DNA of 64,000 nucleotides from Acephala macrosclerotiorum (lineage: Eukaryota > Ascomycota > Leotiomycetes > Helotiales > Mollisiaceae): contig MU119322.1 in assembly GCA_014904845.1 (NCBI GenBank), positions 1-64,000 on the forward strand, in the 5' to 3' direction. Below the pieces are notes generated by a model, which had not been told where the DNA came from, searched no databases, and saw nothing but the letters and a program-made list of their open reading frames with translations. The position numbers and the translations under genes are program-made. This document shows positions 11,712 through 22,858 of this stretch, piece after piece. Every line of letters begins with the position of its first letter. Position 1 is the first letter of the stretch.

Positions 11712-13630
11712 TAAATAAATCGAAAATAATATATTTAAATTTTCGATTTAAATTTTTAATTTATTATTTAATATAATAATTTTTTTTTTATTAAATTTTA
11801 ATATTAAATAGTAATATATAAATCGAAAACTGTTTTAAATTAGTAAATTATAATAATATAAATTTTTTTAATTTATTATTTTTAATATTTAATTTAAAAA
11901 TTAAATAATTTAATATTTATTAATTTAATTTTTTTATTTTAATTTTTTTATTATAATTGAATCGTATTTTTAAATTGAATTAAAATATATTTATTAGAAA
12001 TTAATAATATTTTTAGTATAAAAGTTTTTTTAAATTTAATTAAAAATTTAATTTTATTAAATTCGTTTTTTTCAAGAGTAAAATTTTTTTTTTTATTAAA
12101 ATAAACGTATTATCGATTTATATTTTAATAATATTAAAAAGTTTTTTAATAATTATAATTAAAAAATAAAAATTATATATTGATATAATTATAAATAATT
12201 TTTTTTTATAATATTTATAATACGTAATTTATTAATATATTTTTATTTTTGTAATTTTATATAAAAACTTTAAAATAATTATAATTATATTTAATAAATA
12301 TAAATAGTAAATTTTTTTCGATAAACGTATTAAAATAAATCGTTAAAAGTTTATTATAAATTGAATATAAATTTAAATAATATTATGAAATTATATTTTA
12401 ATTTTTTTATTTGAAAATTAAATTAAAAAAAGTATTAAAATAATAATTAATCGTTGATTAATTTTTTAAATTATCGAGAATTACATAAAAAAAAATTTTT
12501 TTTTATTATTATTATATTTTTAAATTACTAATTTCGATTTCTCGAAAAGAATATTAATAATTTTATTTTTAATCTCATTAATTAATTTCGAATTAAAAAT
12601 TCGAATTTTAATATATTTATTAAAATTATATTAAATAAAATTAAAAAAAAATTTTGTAATTAAATTATCGATTTTTTTTTTTAAAAATACTTTGAATAAT
12701 TGTTTAAAAATTATAATTATATTTTTTTTTTATAGTTTTAATAATAGTTTTATATTGTTTTTTTTTTATTTATTATAAAAATTATAAAAATTTTAATTTT
12801 TTCAACAATAATAATAAAAAATTAATCATTGAAATTTTTATAATTTTTTTTATCGTTTTCAATAAAATTATAACGTTTATTTTATTTAAATTTTTTATTA
12901 CGTACGTTTTTATTTTATAATTTTTTTAAACGTTTTCAATTACGCTTTTTAATTAGTTTTTCGTTTATTTCGTTCGATTAAAAAAATAAAAAAGTTTTTT
13001 TTTAATTAAAAAATAATAAAAAAAATTTTTAATTTTTTTTAATTATTTTTTTAATTATTAACTCGATTATAAACTTTTAATATTTCTTTTTTTATATAAT
13101 AAAATTTAACGATTATTAAACGAAAATTAATCGATTCGTAAAATATATTGATTATATATATATTTTTATTTATTATTAATAATTGATATAATTTTTTTTA
13201 TTTGCTTTTTTTACGTTAAACGTATACTTTTAATAATATTAATAAATCTAATATAAACTTTGTATTTGAATCGTTTTTTATTATAAACGCATTATTAATT
13301 TAATATTAAATATATAAACGATATATTTTTTTAATAATTAATAACAATAATATATCGTTATTAATTATTTTAAAATAAGTTTTAAAAACTAATAATATAA
13401 ATATAATATCGTTCGATTTTATCGAATTATTAATAATTTTAATTATTATTTATAAAATTATATTTTTATTAATTTATTTTTCGATTAATTCGTCGTAAAT
13501 AATTTCATAAATTCAATATAATAAAATATAATATTTTTTTATTTTTTTTATATTATTATAAACTTTGACGAATATTTTTTTAATTTTAATCGCTATTATT
13601 TTAACGTTTTATTGAAATTTTATAAACGAA
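11712..13630 (-). pseudogene. Copy B of the repeat: outer Copia integrase C-terminus and reverse transcriptase
   Basis: On the minus strand, 13,565-13,215 reads as the Copia integrase V-E-R-Y region and the segment after it: VYNNIKKIKKYY..., then an IYDEL stretch, then an ILLVFKTYF-like block. Further on, 12,576-12,520 reads EIKNKIINILFEKSKLVI, the RT entry motif. Stops are scattered through it. Its continuation beyond 13,630 is unique sequence, so this copy is the one joined to the 5' part of the element; copy A is joined to the RNase H part. Confidence 0.75.
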
Positions 13631-16576
13631 ATTTTTTTTTCAACGTTATAAATAATATAATTCAATAGTTTTTAATATATATCGATTTAATATATACGTA
13701 ATATATTTTATATTATTTTTATAAATATATTTTTTATAAATTTAATAATTTAAAATATTATAAACGAATTTATTATTTATAAAATTAGTTTTTTATTTAA
13801 ATATAAAACGTTAATAATAATTAAATAATTAAATTTATAATTATTTATATATTTAATAATAATAATAATATTTAATATTTATATTATAATTAATTTATTA
13901 AAATTTTTTTATAAAACTTTATATCGATAAATAATTAAAACGTTTATATAATTAATATAATTTTATATTAATAAAATAATTTTAAATTAAATTTTTTTTA
14001 ATTAATATAATAATATTTATAAATAATTTTATTTTTTTACAATAAAAACGATTTTATTTTTTTAAATTAAAATATTTTTTAAATTATTGAGTTTTATATT
14101 TATAATATTTATATTTTAAATATAAAATAAAAAAAGTATATTTATAAAAATAATATAAAAAATAATAATATTTAATAAAATATAGATTTAAATAATTTTT
14201 TACAATAAAATAATACTTTTATTAAAACGAATTTTATAAATTTCGATCGTAAATATATTTAATTAAACGTTAATATTAAACTTTCGTAATATTATAAATT
14301 GTAATTAATTAATAATTAATATTTTAACGATTTTATTATTCGATATAATTTTTTAAAAAACTTTTAAAAAATACCGATTTCCGAAAATAAAAAATAAATA
14401 TTAATTCGATTCGAATAATTCGAATTATAATAATAAAATATTAAATATATTTTTTCTCGTAATAATATAACGAGTAAACTAATTATTTAAAATAATTATT
14501 ATTTATATATTATCGACTTTTTTAAATTTAATAATATAATTTTTATTTTTATTTTTTATTTTTATATTTATTAATAATTAATTAATTTTTATTATTTAAA
14601 TATTTTTTAATAAATTTTTTATTTTTTCGATTTTAACAAGAAAATTTTAATAATAAATTATTATAATATTTCGATTTATTATAAATATAATATTTTTTTT
14701 AATATAATTTTTTTTAAAATTTATAATTTTTATAATATTTATTTCGAAAAATTTTTCGATTTTAATATTTTCGATTTTATTTTCGATTACGTTTTTTATT
14801 TCGTTTTTTATAAATATAATCGATTTAATTTTAATCGAATTCGTTTTTTTTTTTTTAATTTTAAAAAATAAAATCTAAATTATATTATTATATTTTATAC
14901 GATCGCATTGTAATATTTATTATTAATCGTAATTCAATGTAAATACTTTTAAAAATATTAATAAATTTATAAAAAATAAAATTATACTTTTTAATATTTC
15001 GATAAACGTTAATAATTTAATCTCGTAAATTATATTTCGTTTAATATTCCAATAATAAATTTAATTAAATCTTTTAAAATTAATTAAAAAATATTTATAA
15101 ACAATTTAATTTAATTTTTATTAAATTCATTATAATAATTTTTATTAAAATTATTTTTCTTTATAAAAATATATATAATTAATAATTTTTTTCGATCTCG
15201 AAATAAGTTTTTATTATTATTATTAATATAATAAAATCGAAATTATTTTTTAAAAATTTATCGAAATAAAATGCATTTATACATTTTATAAAATTAATAA
15301 AAAATATTTTATCGTATTAATTTTAAAATAATTTAATTTTATTATAATAATTATAAAAAATCGATAATTTACAATTAAAAATATCGTATAACTTTTTATT
15401 ATACTTTTTATTAAATTCGTAAATAATTTAATAAAAATATTTTATAAATTATTATATTAATTCAATTATTATTAAAAAAATTATTAATAAATAAATTAAA
15501 TATTTTATATTATATTAAATAAATTCGTATTTATAAAAAAATTATAATAAAAAAAATATAAAAAATAATTGTAAAAATAATCGTATTTATAATAAAAAAA
15601 TTCGTATTAATAATTAAAATCGTAAAAATAATTACATTTTAAATATTAAATATTAATATTAAAATATTTTAATTTATTAAATAAATCGATCGATTTTATT
15701 AAAAAAAAAAATTTTATTATTTTTTAATTAATTAATAATTTTTTTTTATATTTATTTATAAAAAATTTTTTATTAAAATTTTTTTTTTAAATTATTAATA
15801 ATAATTTTTTTATTTTTTAATATTTAAATTTTATAAATACGTAAAAAGTTTTATAAACGACAAATAAATTTTTTATATATTAAACGTAAAATTTTTTACG
15901 AATAATTTTCGAAATTTTTTTAAAAATATTTTTATAAATTATAATTAAAATTTTTTTTTTTTTATATATTTCGAAATAATAAAAAATATACTTATTTAAT
16001 ATTTCTTCGTTAAAAAATTTTTCGTTCGTAAAATCGAAATTTTTTTTTTATTTATTTTTATTATAAAAAAATTTAATTTTAAATAAATTTATTATTTTAA
16101 AAAATAATTATATAATAAATAATAAAAAAATTAAAAATTTTAATTCAAATTCAAATAAATATTATTATTAATATTTATATACTTTCGATTAAATAACGAG
16201 TAAAAACGTAAAAAAAAATTTAAAAATTCGTTTTTAATATAAATTCGAATAAATTAATATAAACTTAAAATCGTTTTCACGTTTTTTTATTCGTTTTTCG
16301 TAAACGTTATTATTTTACGTAATAAATATAAATTTAAAAAATAAATATAAATTTAAAATTATTTTCGTATTATTTTTTTTAAATTTTTAATATATTTTAT
16401 AAAAAGATTTTTATAAATTTTCATTTTTTCGAAAATATATTAATTATTTTAAATATTTTTTTATAAAAAGTAAATTATTTAAAGAATTTATTTTTTTTTA
16501 TAAATTAATTTTTTTTAAATAGAAATTTAATTATTTTGTAATTAATTAAACAATTATTAATTAATATTAATATTAT
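13631..16576 (-). pseudogene. Outer Copia 5' region (gag/protease/N-terminal integrase expected), heavily degraded
   Basis: By position between the minus-strand 5' LTR (16,577-16,772) and the readable integrase, this should hold the leader, gag and protease. CpG-only cytosine and many stops prevent a confident motif call. A possible zinc-knuckle-like stretch near 14,350-14,400 was not convincing. Confidence 0.5.
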
Positions 16577-16772
16577 TAAAAATACTTATTATTAATAATA
16601 AATTAAAAATAAAATAAATAAATAAATTGAATAATTCGTTAATTAATTATAAATTATAAATTTAATAAACGTATAAAAATTAAAAAATATAATTTTAATT
16701 CTAGCGCAAACGGCGCTAATTCTGATCTGGTCTAGTATTGCACGTAATTATTAAACTAATATTGTATTTATA
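16577..16772 (-). repeat. LTR of outer Copia element (5' LTR in element orientation)
   Basis: Partner of 2,412-2,607, gap-free, with a matching GC-richer island at about 16,706-16,745. It is followed at 16,773-16,777 by the ATAAT target duplication. Confidence 0.8.
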
Positions 16773-17418
16773 ATAATTATTATAAAATATTATTAAATTA
16801 ATTTTATTTATATTTATTTTTATTATTTTTTAACGTTTAATAATTTTAAATTTTAAATTAATAAATTAATAAATTTTTTTTATTTAAATATTAATTATAT
16901 AAAATATTATAAAATTTAAAAAAAAAAAAAATTTTTAATTATTTTTTAATTTTTCGATTTTTCGATTTTTCGAAAGTTGCACACCTGGACCACATGGTGT
17001 GCCGTAATTTGGCGATTAGCGCCCAGCGGAGCCTCGCTTCTTCGATCAATGTTCAACCTCCTCCTTTTCCTCAAGTGTTTTCATTCTACATGAAAGCACT
17101 CCGTAAGCGCAGTCTCCCAAGTTCTTCAGCAAGTGATTTTCAACTCTGATTAAGCTGCCCCTGCCAGGAGCCGTTGTACAAAATAGACTTTTGACACGTG
17201 ACCGGCTATAATTTCCCGATGATCTTCAGCCCTTGGATCTACAAGTTACCGCCCTTGAAGTGACATCTGAATGGTGGGAGATAAATCAAATGGGAGAGTC
17301 CATACGCGCAAAGCCATATTTGGTAAATGCTAAGAGGTGCAGAACTATAAGCCCCGACCATCATCCCATTTTGCCGAACTTGATACTCTATTTCGCAAGA
17401 AATTGCTAAAGATCGATC
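16773..17418. other. AT-block tail, compartment border, and upstream region of the HAD pseudogene
   Basis: AT-only sequence runs to about 16,975, ending in three repeats of TTTTTCGA. Composition then changes within a few bases to normal mixed sequence. From there to 17,418 I see no gene; the region would hold the promoter and leader of the dehalogenase pseudogene. Confidence 0.6.
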
Positions 17419-18140
17419 ATGTCATAATTGAAAGACTTCCGCCTCCTCTCCTTCGACGTCTATGGCACTCTGATAGACTATGGAACTGGCGTTCTAGCTG
17501 CCATGAACGAAACTCTCGACCTCCAAGACCGCAACGACTTCACCCGCCAGCTCCCCTAGACACCCTGTGAACTTGAAAGTGCAAAACAAATCAAGACGCC
17601 CCAGCTCACCTATGCCGAGATACTCACTAGCATTCATCCAGATATGGCGGCCAAGCTAGGACTTCCCAAACCGTCGGTTGAAAAATCGAAGGAATACGGA
17701 GAGTCGATCGGAAAGTAGCCAGCATTCCAAGACACGGTCGACGGGCTCAAACGTCTGTCAAAACGCCATAGACTTGTCGTTCTCTCAAATGTCGATCGAG
17801 AATCGTTCAAAGAAAGCAATGCTGGGCCGCTTGAAGGATTCCCGTTTGGCTTGATTATTACCGCTCAAGATGTGGGTTCTTACAAGCCTGACCCCGCCAA
17901 TTTCGAGTATATGATGGAGAAAGTGAAGGAGAACTTTGGTGTAGAGAAGCCTGAGATTTTGCAGACAGCGGAAAGTCAGCTCCATGACCATAAAACATGC
18001 AAGAAGATGCTGATCGAGTCGTGCTGGATTGCAAATAGAGGAGCTACGATGGGAAACAAGGAAGGGCGGTGTTCAATTGGAAGTTTGGCAGGCTCGGAGA
18101 GACGGCGGATGCTGTAGAGGCGAAATATGCGTCTTCTTAA
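17419..18140 (+). pseudogene. HAD-family (haloacid dehalogenase type II) pseudogene
   Basis: From an ATG at 17,419 one frame reads as a fungal haloacid dehalogenase of about 240 residues. It shows FDVYGTL with the nucleophile Asp at codon 13, LSNVD (motif II Ser), SYKPDP (motif III Lys) and an HDHK.CKK...ESCWI segment. The frame is broken by TAA at 17,425, TAG at 17,557 and TAG at 17,716. A one-base loss near 18,065 shifts the last part; in the shifted frame AVFNWKFGRLGETADAVE runs to a stop at 18,138-18,140. By family comparison the stops replace Gln, Gln and Trp codons. Each needs only a CpA-to-TpA change on one strand. It is the first gene next to the RIP block. A functional splice form avoiding all four lesions seems unlikely. 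Confidence 0.85.
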
Positions 18141-18485
18141 TTCTTGATAAAGGAGATCGCTAGGAAAGCCAAATCTTCTCGAATTGAATGATAATGAATA
18201 ATGACAGGCACTTTTAATTGGCGAAATCAAGATGCTCCCTCCAGGGGGCTCGGGTCGCTGAAGTTTCAGGCACCCGACCGCCACTTTCAGAGCAACTATG
18301 ATCGCCGATCAAAGCATCCACCAGGAAGCACAAACAATCCTCGACATTCGTCGAGAAAGTACAATGTGGTCCCGCCCGCACCTTGAATATCCTCCTCGAT
18401 AAGTCGTGATTGTCCATCATAAACTTGTAAATTGTTCGCATCCATCAATCATAACGTGCACGCCGAGCCCGACTGAGGTAATTAT
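18141..18485. other. Intergenic, between HAD pseudogene and the 1,327-aa gene
   Basis: These are the 3' ends of two convergent genes. No further gene or element was seen. Confidence 0.5.
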
Positions 18486-21400
18486 TCACCCCATTTCTAC
18501 CAGCACCTGAAACTTATTCACGTTCGTCTTTTCCTTTTGTACCTTCTTAAAACGATTCATAATCATTCTCTTGTTCAACTCCCACTCCTCCTCGTTTTTC
18601 ACCACATCTCCCAATCTCTCAATTTTGAAGATTTCATTCTTGCCAAAGGCAAGCGAAAGCTCGAGAGTATTGAGTCTAAATATCGGCACCCCGGAGACGA
18701 CAGAGTAGAAGTCGAAAAAGTCTGCGAGCTTGTTGTCTTGAGCATGTTGGAAGGAAAAGGCATTCTTGACATCGAAGCTTCCATCTTCGTCCGCGATGAC
18801 AAGCTCCAGGGTCTTGACATTGGGGTCACGGTGTGTGATCGGTTTGTAGATACTTCGCTCGAGATTAGGCTTTGTGGTCGGGAAAGCAATCACGTCTGAT
18901 GGGGAAGGTTTGGTTGAGAATGGAGCTGAAGGTGAGACCATGGCGTACGAGCCATTGACTTTTGGCAAGTGTGGATCCGGGACAGCCTGAGTTACCTTTG
19001 GCGTCGGCAGTGATGGACCAGCAGCCTGGCTATCGGTCAAATGGGAGGACGATAGAGGAGCACGAGTCGACGGAGAACTTGTGGGAGACTTATGCCCGGC
19101 AGGCTCGGGTTCCGAAAAAGCCGATGTCCTTTTGGGCACCGTGGTTGAAGAATCGATGAACGAATTTGAGGTAAGCTGGGGATGATTATCTAGTATTGAG
19201 GGAGTTTCAGCCCATGTAGGCGGGCTGGACGGAAGGCGATCTGGGGTTGGGGGCTGTGAATTGTTTAACGGACTACTAACAGCTGTGGATAGTTCCGACG
19301 ACACGGTAGGTACAGGCGGAGACTTCCTGGCAGGAGACTTTGGCTTGAATGGCGAATGGGTTGAAGATGAAGGAAAGAGCTTATTTCCCGGATCAGTGAC
19401 AGTCGCGGATGACTTTATACTGACAGCGGAGGTGTGTTCTGGCGTTGGGTGAAGCGTTGATGAATGGCATGGCTGGCTCACGGAACGGGCGGCAGTTATG
19501 GAAGGCACGCACGGGGCAGGAGAGGAAGATAGTGTCTTTTTGACGGAAGACTTGGTGGGCGGCAGTTGGCGTGGACTGTTTATAGAGCTAGAGATATGTG
19601 TAAAGTAGTCTACACCCACCGGGGAAGGCGACTGTTGGCCTACGGCCGAATGTGATTTGCTTGGCGGAATGGAAAGAGCTGTGGGCGATTTGGGTGATGA
19701 AGTCTTCGCAGGCAGAGGCTCTTTGGTGGAAGAATTGGTGCCATTTACGAATGGTTGAACCTGGTTTGAAGGGCGTAGCTTGTTGATCGCGGTGAAAGCA
19801 TTCGTTTGTGGCTTGACTACCGAACTTGATATATCCGGCGACTCTTTCGCTGAAGAATCGGTAGTTTTGGGCCAGGTACGGTCTGGAGATGAAATTCTCG
19901 TTTTGTCCACCGGATCAATGATGCCTGTAGGCGATTCGTATTGCAGAGCAGATGGTGGGTCTGGAGCCGAAGAGTTGGTGCGTCTTAATGATAACGGCAT
20001 ATCGCGAGGAGGCATAGAACTGGGAGAATCAGCTAACATTTTTGCCTTCAGCTTGAGAAGCCTCAACCTGTATGTGTCTTTTTTCGCTTGGTCGAATTTT
20101 CCTTTGTCGATTGTGGCCTCGTCGGCTTTCGGTTGCGGAAGATCTGTTGGTTCACCACTGGCCACTCCCGAATTCAACTGCGTATCAGGATCAGGCGAAC
20201 CAGCAAGTCCATCACTATTGCTAACCACTCGAGCCACGGAAATTGGTGGTCTTGCAGCCAAGTCTAGCGTTTTCGCATACTCCTCGTTGATCATTTGCTG
20301 CATTTTCTTCATGGACTCGCTGTCAAAATCGTTGCTGGCTTTCTTCAGTCCCAAATTGCCAGGGCCTAACGCGCCACTCGAAGTCTGAGAGAGTGGTCGA
20401 GCTCGGTCCACTGATTCTTTGACGAGATCGCTCAACAGTGTACTTTGGCTGGGAAGACTTTCGGAACGAGGTGGGAAAGCATGAACAATGTCCTGAGCAG
20501 GCATATCGGTTGGGAGCGCAGGCGATGTCGAGACGGCTGAAGCGACAAGAATCAAAGATTCTCTCTGCGAACTTTTATCAGGAACAGTACTCTCTTGGTT
20601 ATTACGTTGGGGCGATCTTTGTGCTGTAGTATTTGAATAGAGAGAATGGCGGTCCTCGTGCCAGCTTTGGACAATATTGTCAACATAGGCCGGATCATTT
20701 GCTAATTCCTCGTCTTCATCACCTTTGTCCTGCTCTATAGGGACGTAGGGTCCTGCATCATCGGTGAGATCGATTGGTTTGTTGGTGTCGGATCCGAGTA
20801 TTCCAATTGGGATCTTGGGAATGAAGGACTTGGGGTTCGGCTCGGCTTTCACGCGCACCCTCGGGCGTGCCTTCGGGCATGCCTTCGGGAATGCTTTCGG
20901 ACGTGCCTTTGGACGTGCCTTCGGGCGTGCCTTCGGGCGTGCTTTCGGGCGTGCTTTCGGGTTTGTAGGCAAATTTACGATACGAGACTTCTCGACCTTA
21001 TCTGGTGCGCGCCCAAGAATCGAAATACTGTCAATGAGTCGACATCAGTATGTTGTAACGAATTGACTAGCTGCGTATGATGGTGTGGATGGTGAGGGTT
21101 GTGTCAGGGAGTAAAAGCAAGACGGCAGCACAAGCAATGACTTACCTCGAATACGAGCTGCTTTGCTCCAGCAAATTTCCATCATGTCCTTCGTCCATAA
21201 GTTCCCTTGACGGAGAAAGATTAGGGGTAGTAGTAGGCGAGATAGTGTTTCTCCACATTGTGTCAACCGAAATGCTATCGTTGCCAGATAAGCTGCTCCC
21301 TGTAGAGATATTCGGCTGATCAGACAGCATCACATCTTGACCTGTCGGTAAGATGGCATGCTCAATTGACGACAATCCCTACAGATAGGTGTTAGCATGC

Positions 21401-22858
21401 GTGGGAGTTAGTTTGAGGTTGCCGCATTCACCATGTGTTGAACCATGCCAGGCGGCACTTCATGTCCCAGCATGTCAGGCAAATTACCACTTAGTCTCAT
21501 AGCATCAGCAGCTGTAGACATCAGCGCTGCTTGCAGTCCTCGTTCTAAACTTCCAGGTCGTGAGACCGCACCAGGGGATTCACGCTGCTGTTTGCGTTCA
21601 ATGGGCTTCGTTCTTCGACGTTTGTTAGGTCTCGGTTCGTAAGTTTCATCCTCAGAACAAGACGATGGGGACCCCCAGAGCACGTCCCTCCTTTTCCAAA
21701 TTGTATCGAAACGGCTTGTTTTGTGCACCGTGATATCCCGACGACATTCAAGGACTAGAGTTGGGGGTTTGGTCAACTGAATGGTGAAGTGCGTGACTTG
21801 CTCAAGCATTCGTCTCTGGGCCGTGCCTATTGCAACACCTTCAATTCCTTCTAACTCTGTCCCCTCTAGAAGACTGCTAAGGAATTCGATGGCGTCGGAT
21901 AGCTCCTCGTTTCCATGAACAGCTAGGAGATAGAAATTTTCCTCGTGCATGAATCGCTGCAGACGATGGTTTTCACAGGTAGGCCAAGCAGCATCCTCCT
22001 ATTAAGGTTGAGTTTTTGACCCCGAAGCCCCGAAAGAATAAGTGATCTTACCTGTGCTAGCCATTCTTGAGTTAGTCCCCTTGACTCTTCGTCGTCCAGG
22101 GGATTGAGACTCTTGATATACTGGACGCACGCCTTTGGGTTCGGATCGTTAGGTGGGTCGTTCCAAGGTTTTGGCTGTGACGATTTGGGCGATAAATTCA
22201 CTATTTCTTTGCAAATTTCGTCTCCGATCTTCGGTTTCTGTTTGCATCCTGTCAGAGAAGCATCATAATTGTAGGGGACGGGAGGCTCACGCGTGTCTTC
22301 TTATTTCTTTGCCTCTTGCGCTTCTCCTTGGGGACGTCCTTGTTCTGAGGGTTAGAACATTGACGAAGAGGTTCTTTCGGAGCTTTGTGTAAAAGGTAAC
22401 TAATCGCTTTACGACGAAAAATGTGTGCAAGGGCTTTTATGATACTAGTTAGCTGTCAGCAAAGATACAGATGGATGTTACAGGAAGATCGTGAGATGTT
22501 GTAGCGGGTAATCAAGCCTATGCACATATCTCGGGCTTGTAATGGATGCAACTTACAACTCTCGATTAGCAGGCCAGACTGGTACTTCCTCAAAAGTCGC
22601 CGGCCAGAATTGCTCTGCATATCCATGCTTTACAAACTCCAAAGCACACTGCACAGCTCCTTCGGGTACTTTTCTGAGGCTGTTCGGAATCACATTCCCT
22701 TTGGCCAAGTACTGATGGTAGAAGGTTTCAATAACTTCCAGGAACTTAAGCTTAACACGTGTAGGGTGTCCTCGCTCATACCCAAGAATCGCACAGAGGT
22801 CGTTAATCGTATGTGACGTAGTTATTGCCATGGCTGTATCGTCGTTTGGGCTTCGCAT
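18486..22858 (-). CDS. Uncharacterised 1,327-aa Ser/Pro-rich protein with PKAR repeats, six exons
   Basis: Exons on the minus strand: 22,858-22,557, 22,444-22,291, 22,237-22,052, 21,998-21,432, 21,378-21,146 and 21,027-18,486; they join in phase to 1,328 codons including the stop. The first about 100 residues (NDLCAILGYERG...) look folded. A basic KRKRQRNKKTR stretch follows at about residue 145 and another (NKRRRTK) near residue 375, possible nuclear signals. From about residue 500 there are about nine PKAR-type tetrapeptides, then a long disordered Ser/Pro/Thr region. The last about 115 residues are again folded-looking (LELVIADEDGSFDV...FFDFYSVVSGVPIFRLNTLEL). I do not recognise a family. 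It is a possible nuclear scaffold or chromatin protein, by composition only. An upstream in-frame ATG at 23,077 exists but precedes poor-quality sequence. Confidence 0.8.
20858..20972 (-). repeat. Coding 12-bp tandem repeat (PKAR)n
   Basis: About nine 12-bp units inside the 1,327-aa gene encode P-K-A-R with drift to PKAF, PKAC and PRVR at the C-terminal end. The most regular units are at the high-coordinate side. Such a repeat is prone to unit gain and loss. Confidence 0.85.

Larger units (their letters stand above)
2412..16772 (-). mobile_element. Outer Ty1/Copia LTR retrotransposon, RIP-degraded, minus strand, interrupted
   Basis: Two 196-bp direct repeats (2,412-2,607 and 16,577-16,772) bound the element. 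Reading the minus strand gives decayed Copia pol in the correct order: integrase C-terminal part near 13,565-13,215, reverse transcriptase near 12,576-12,520, the start of RNase H at 9,780-9,695, and the rest of RNase H at 3,391-2,955. IN before RT-RH is the defining Copia order. The RNase H gap is filled exactly by the inner element plus its target duplication. Removing the inner element (6,298 bp with one duplication copy) and the 1,929-bp repeat-plus-gap leaves about 6.1 kb, a normal Copia size. Gag is presumably in 14,000-16,500 but was not clearly readable. Confidence 0.8.

Noticed and set aside
9783..13630. Genuine tandem duplication as an independent genetic event
   Set aside because: Near identity inside a RIP zone and exact abutment to the Ns favour an assembly overlap; kept only as an alternative.
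1..16975. Mitochondrial DNA insertion or plasmid as the source of the AT block
   Set aside because: There are no mitochondrial genes or tRNAs. LTRs, target duplications and Copia pol motifs explain 2,407-16,777, and the CpG-only cytosine pattern fits RIP.
1..16975. Telomeric or satellite DNA
   Set aside because: No TTAGGG-type array is present and there is no long satellite period. A regional centromere cannot be excluded but has no positive evidence.
17337..17570. 77-aa plus-strand frame near the HAD pseudogene
   Set aside because: Out of frame with the dehalogenase similarity, no similarity of its own.
19780..20388. 202-aa plus-strand frame
   Set aside because: It lies antisense to the disordered Ser/Pro-rich part of the 1,327-aa protein. 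Low-complexity coding often keeps the opposite strand open.
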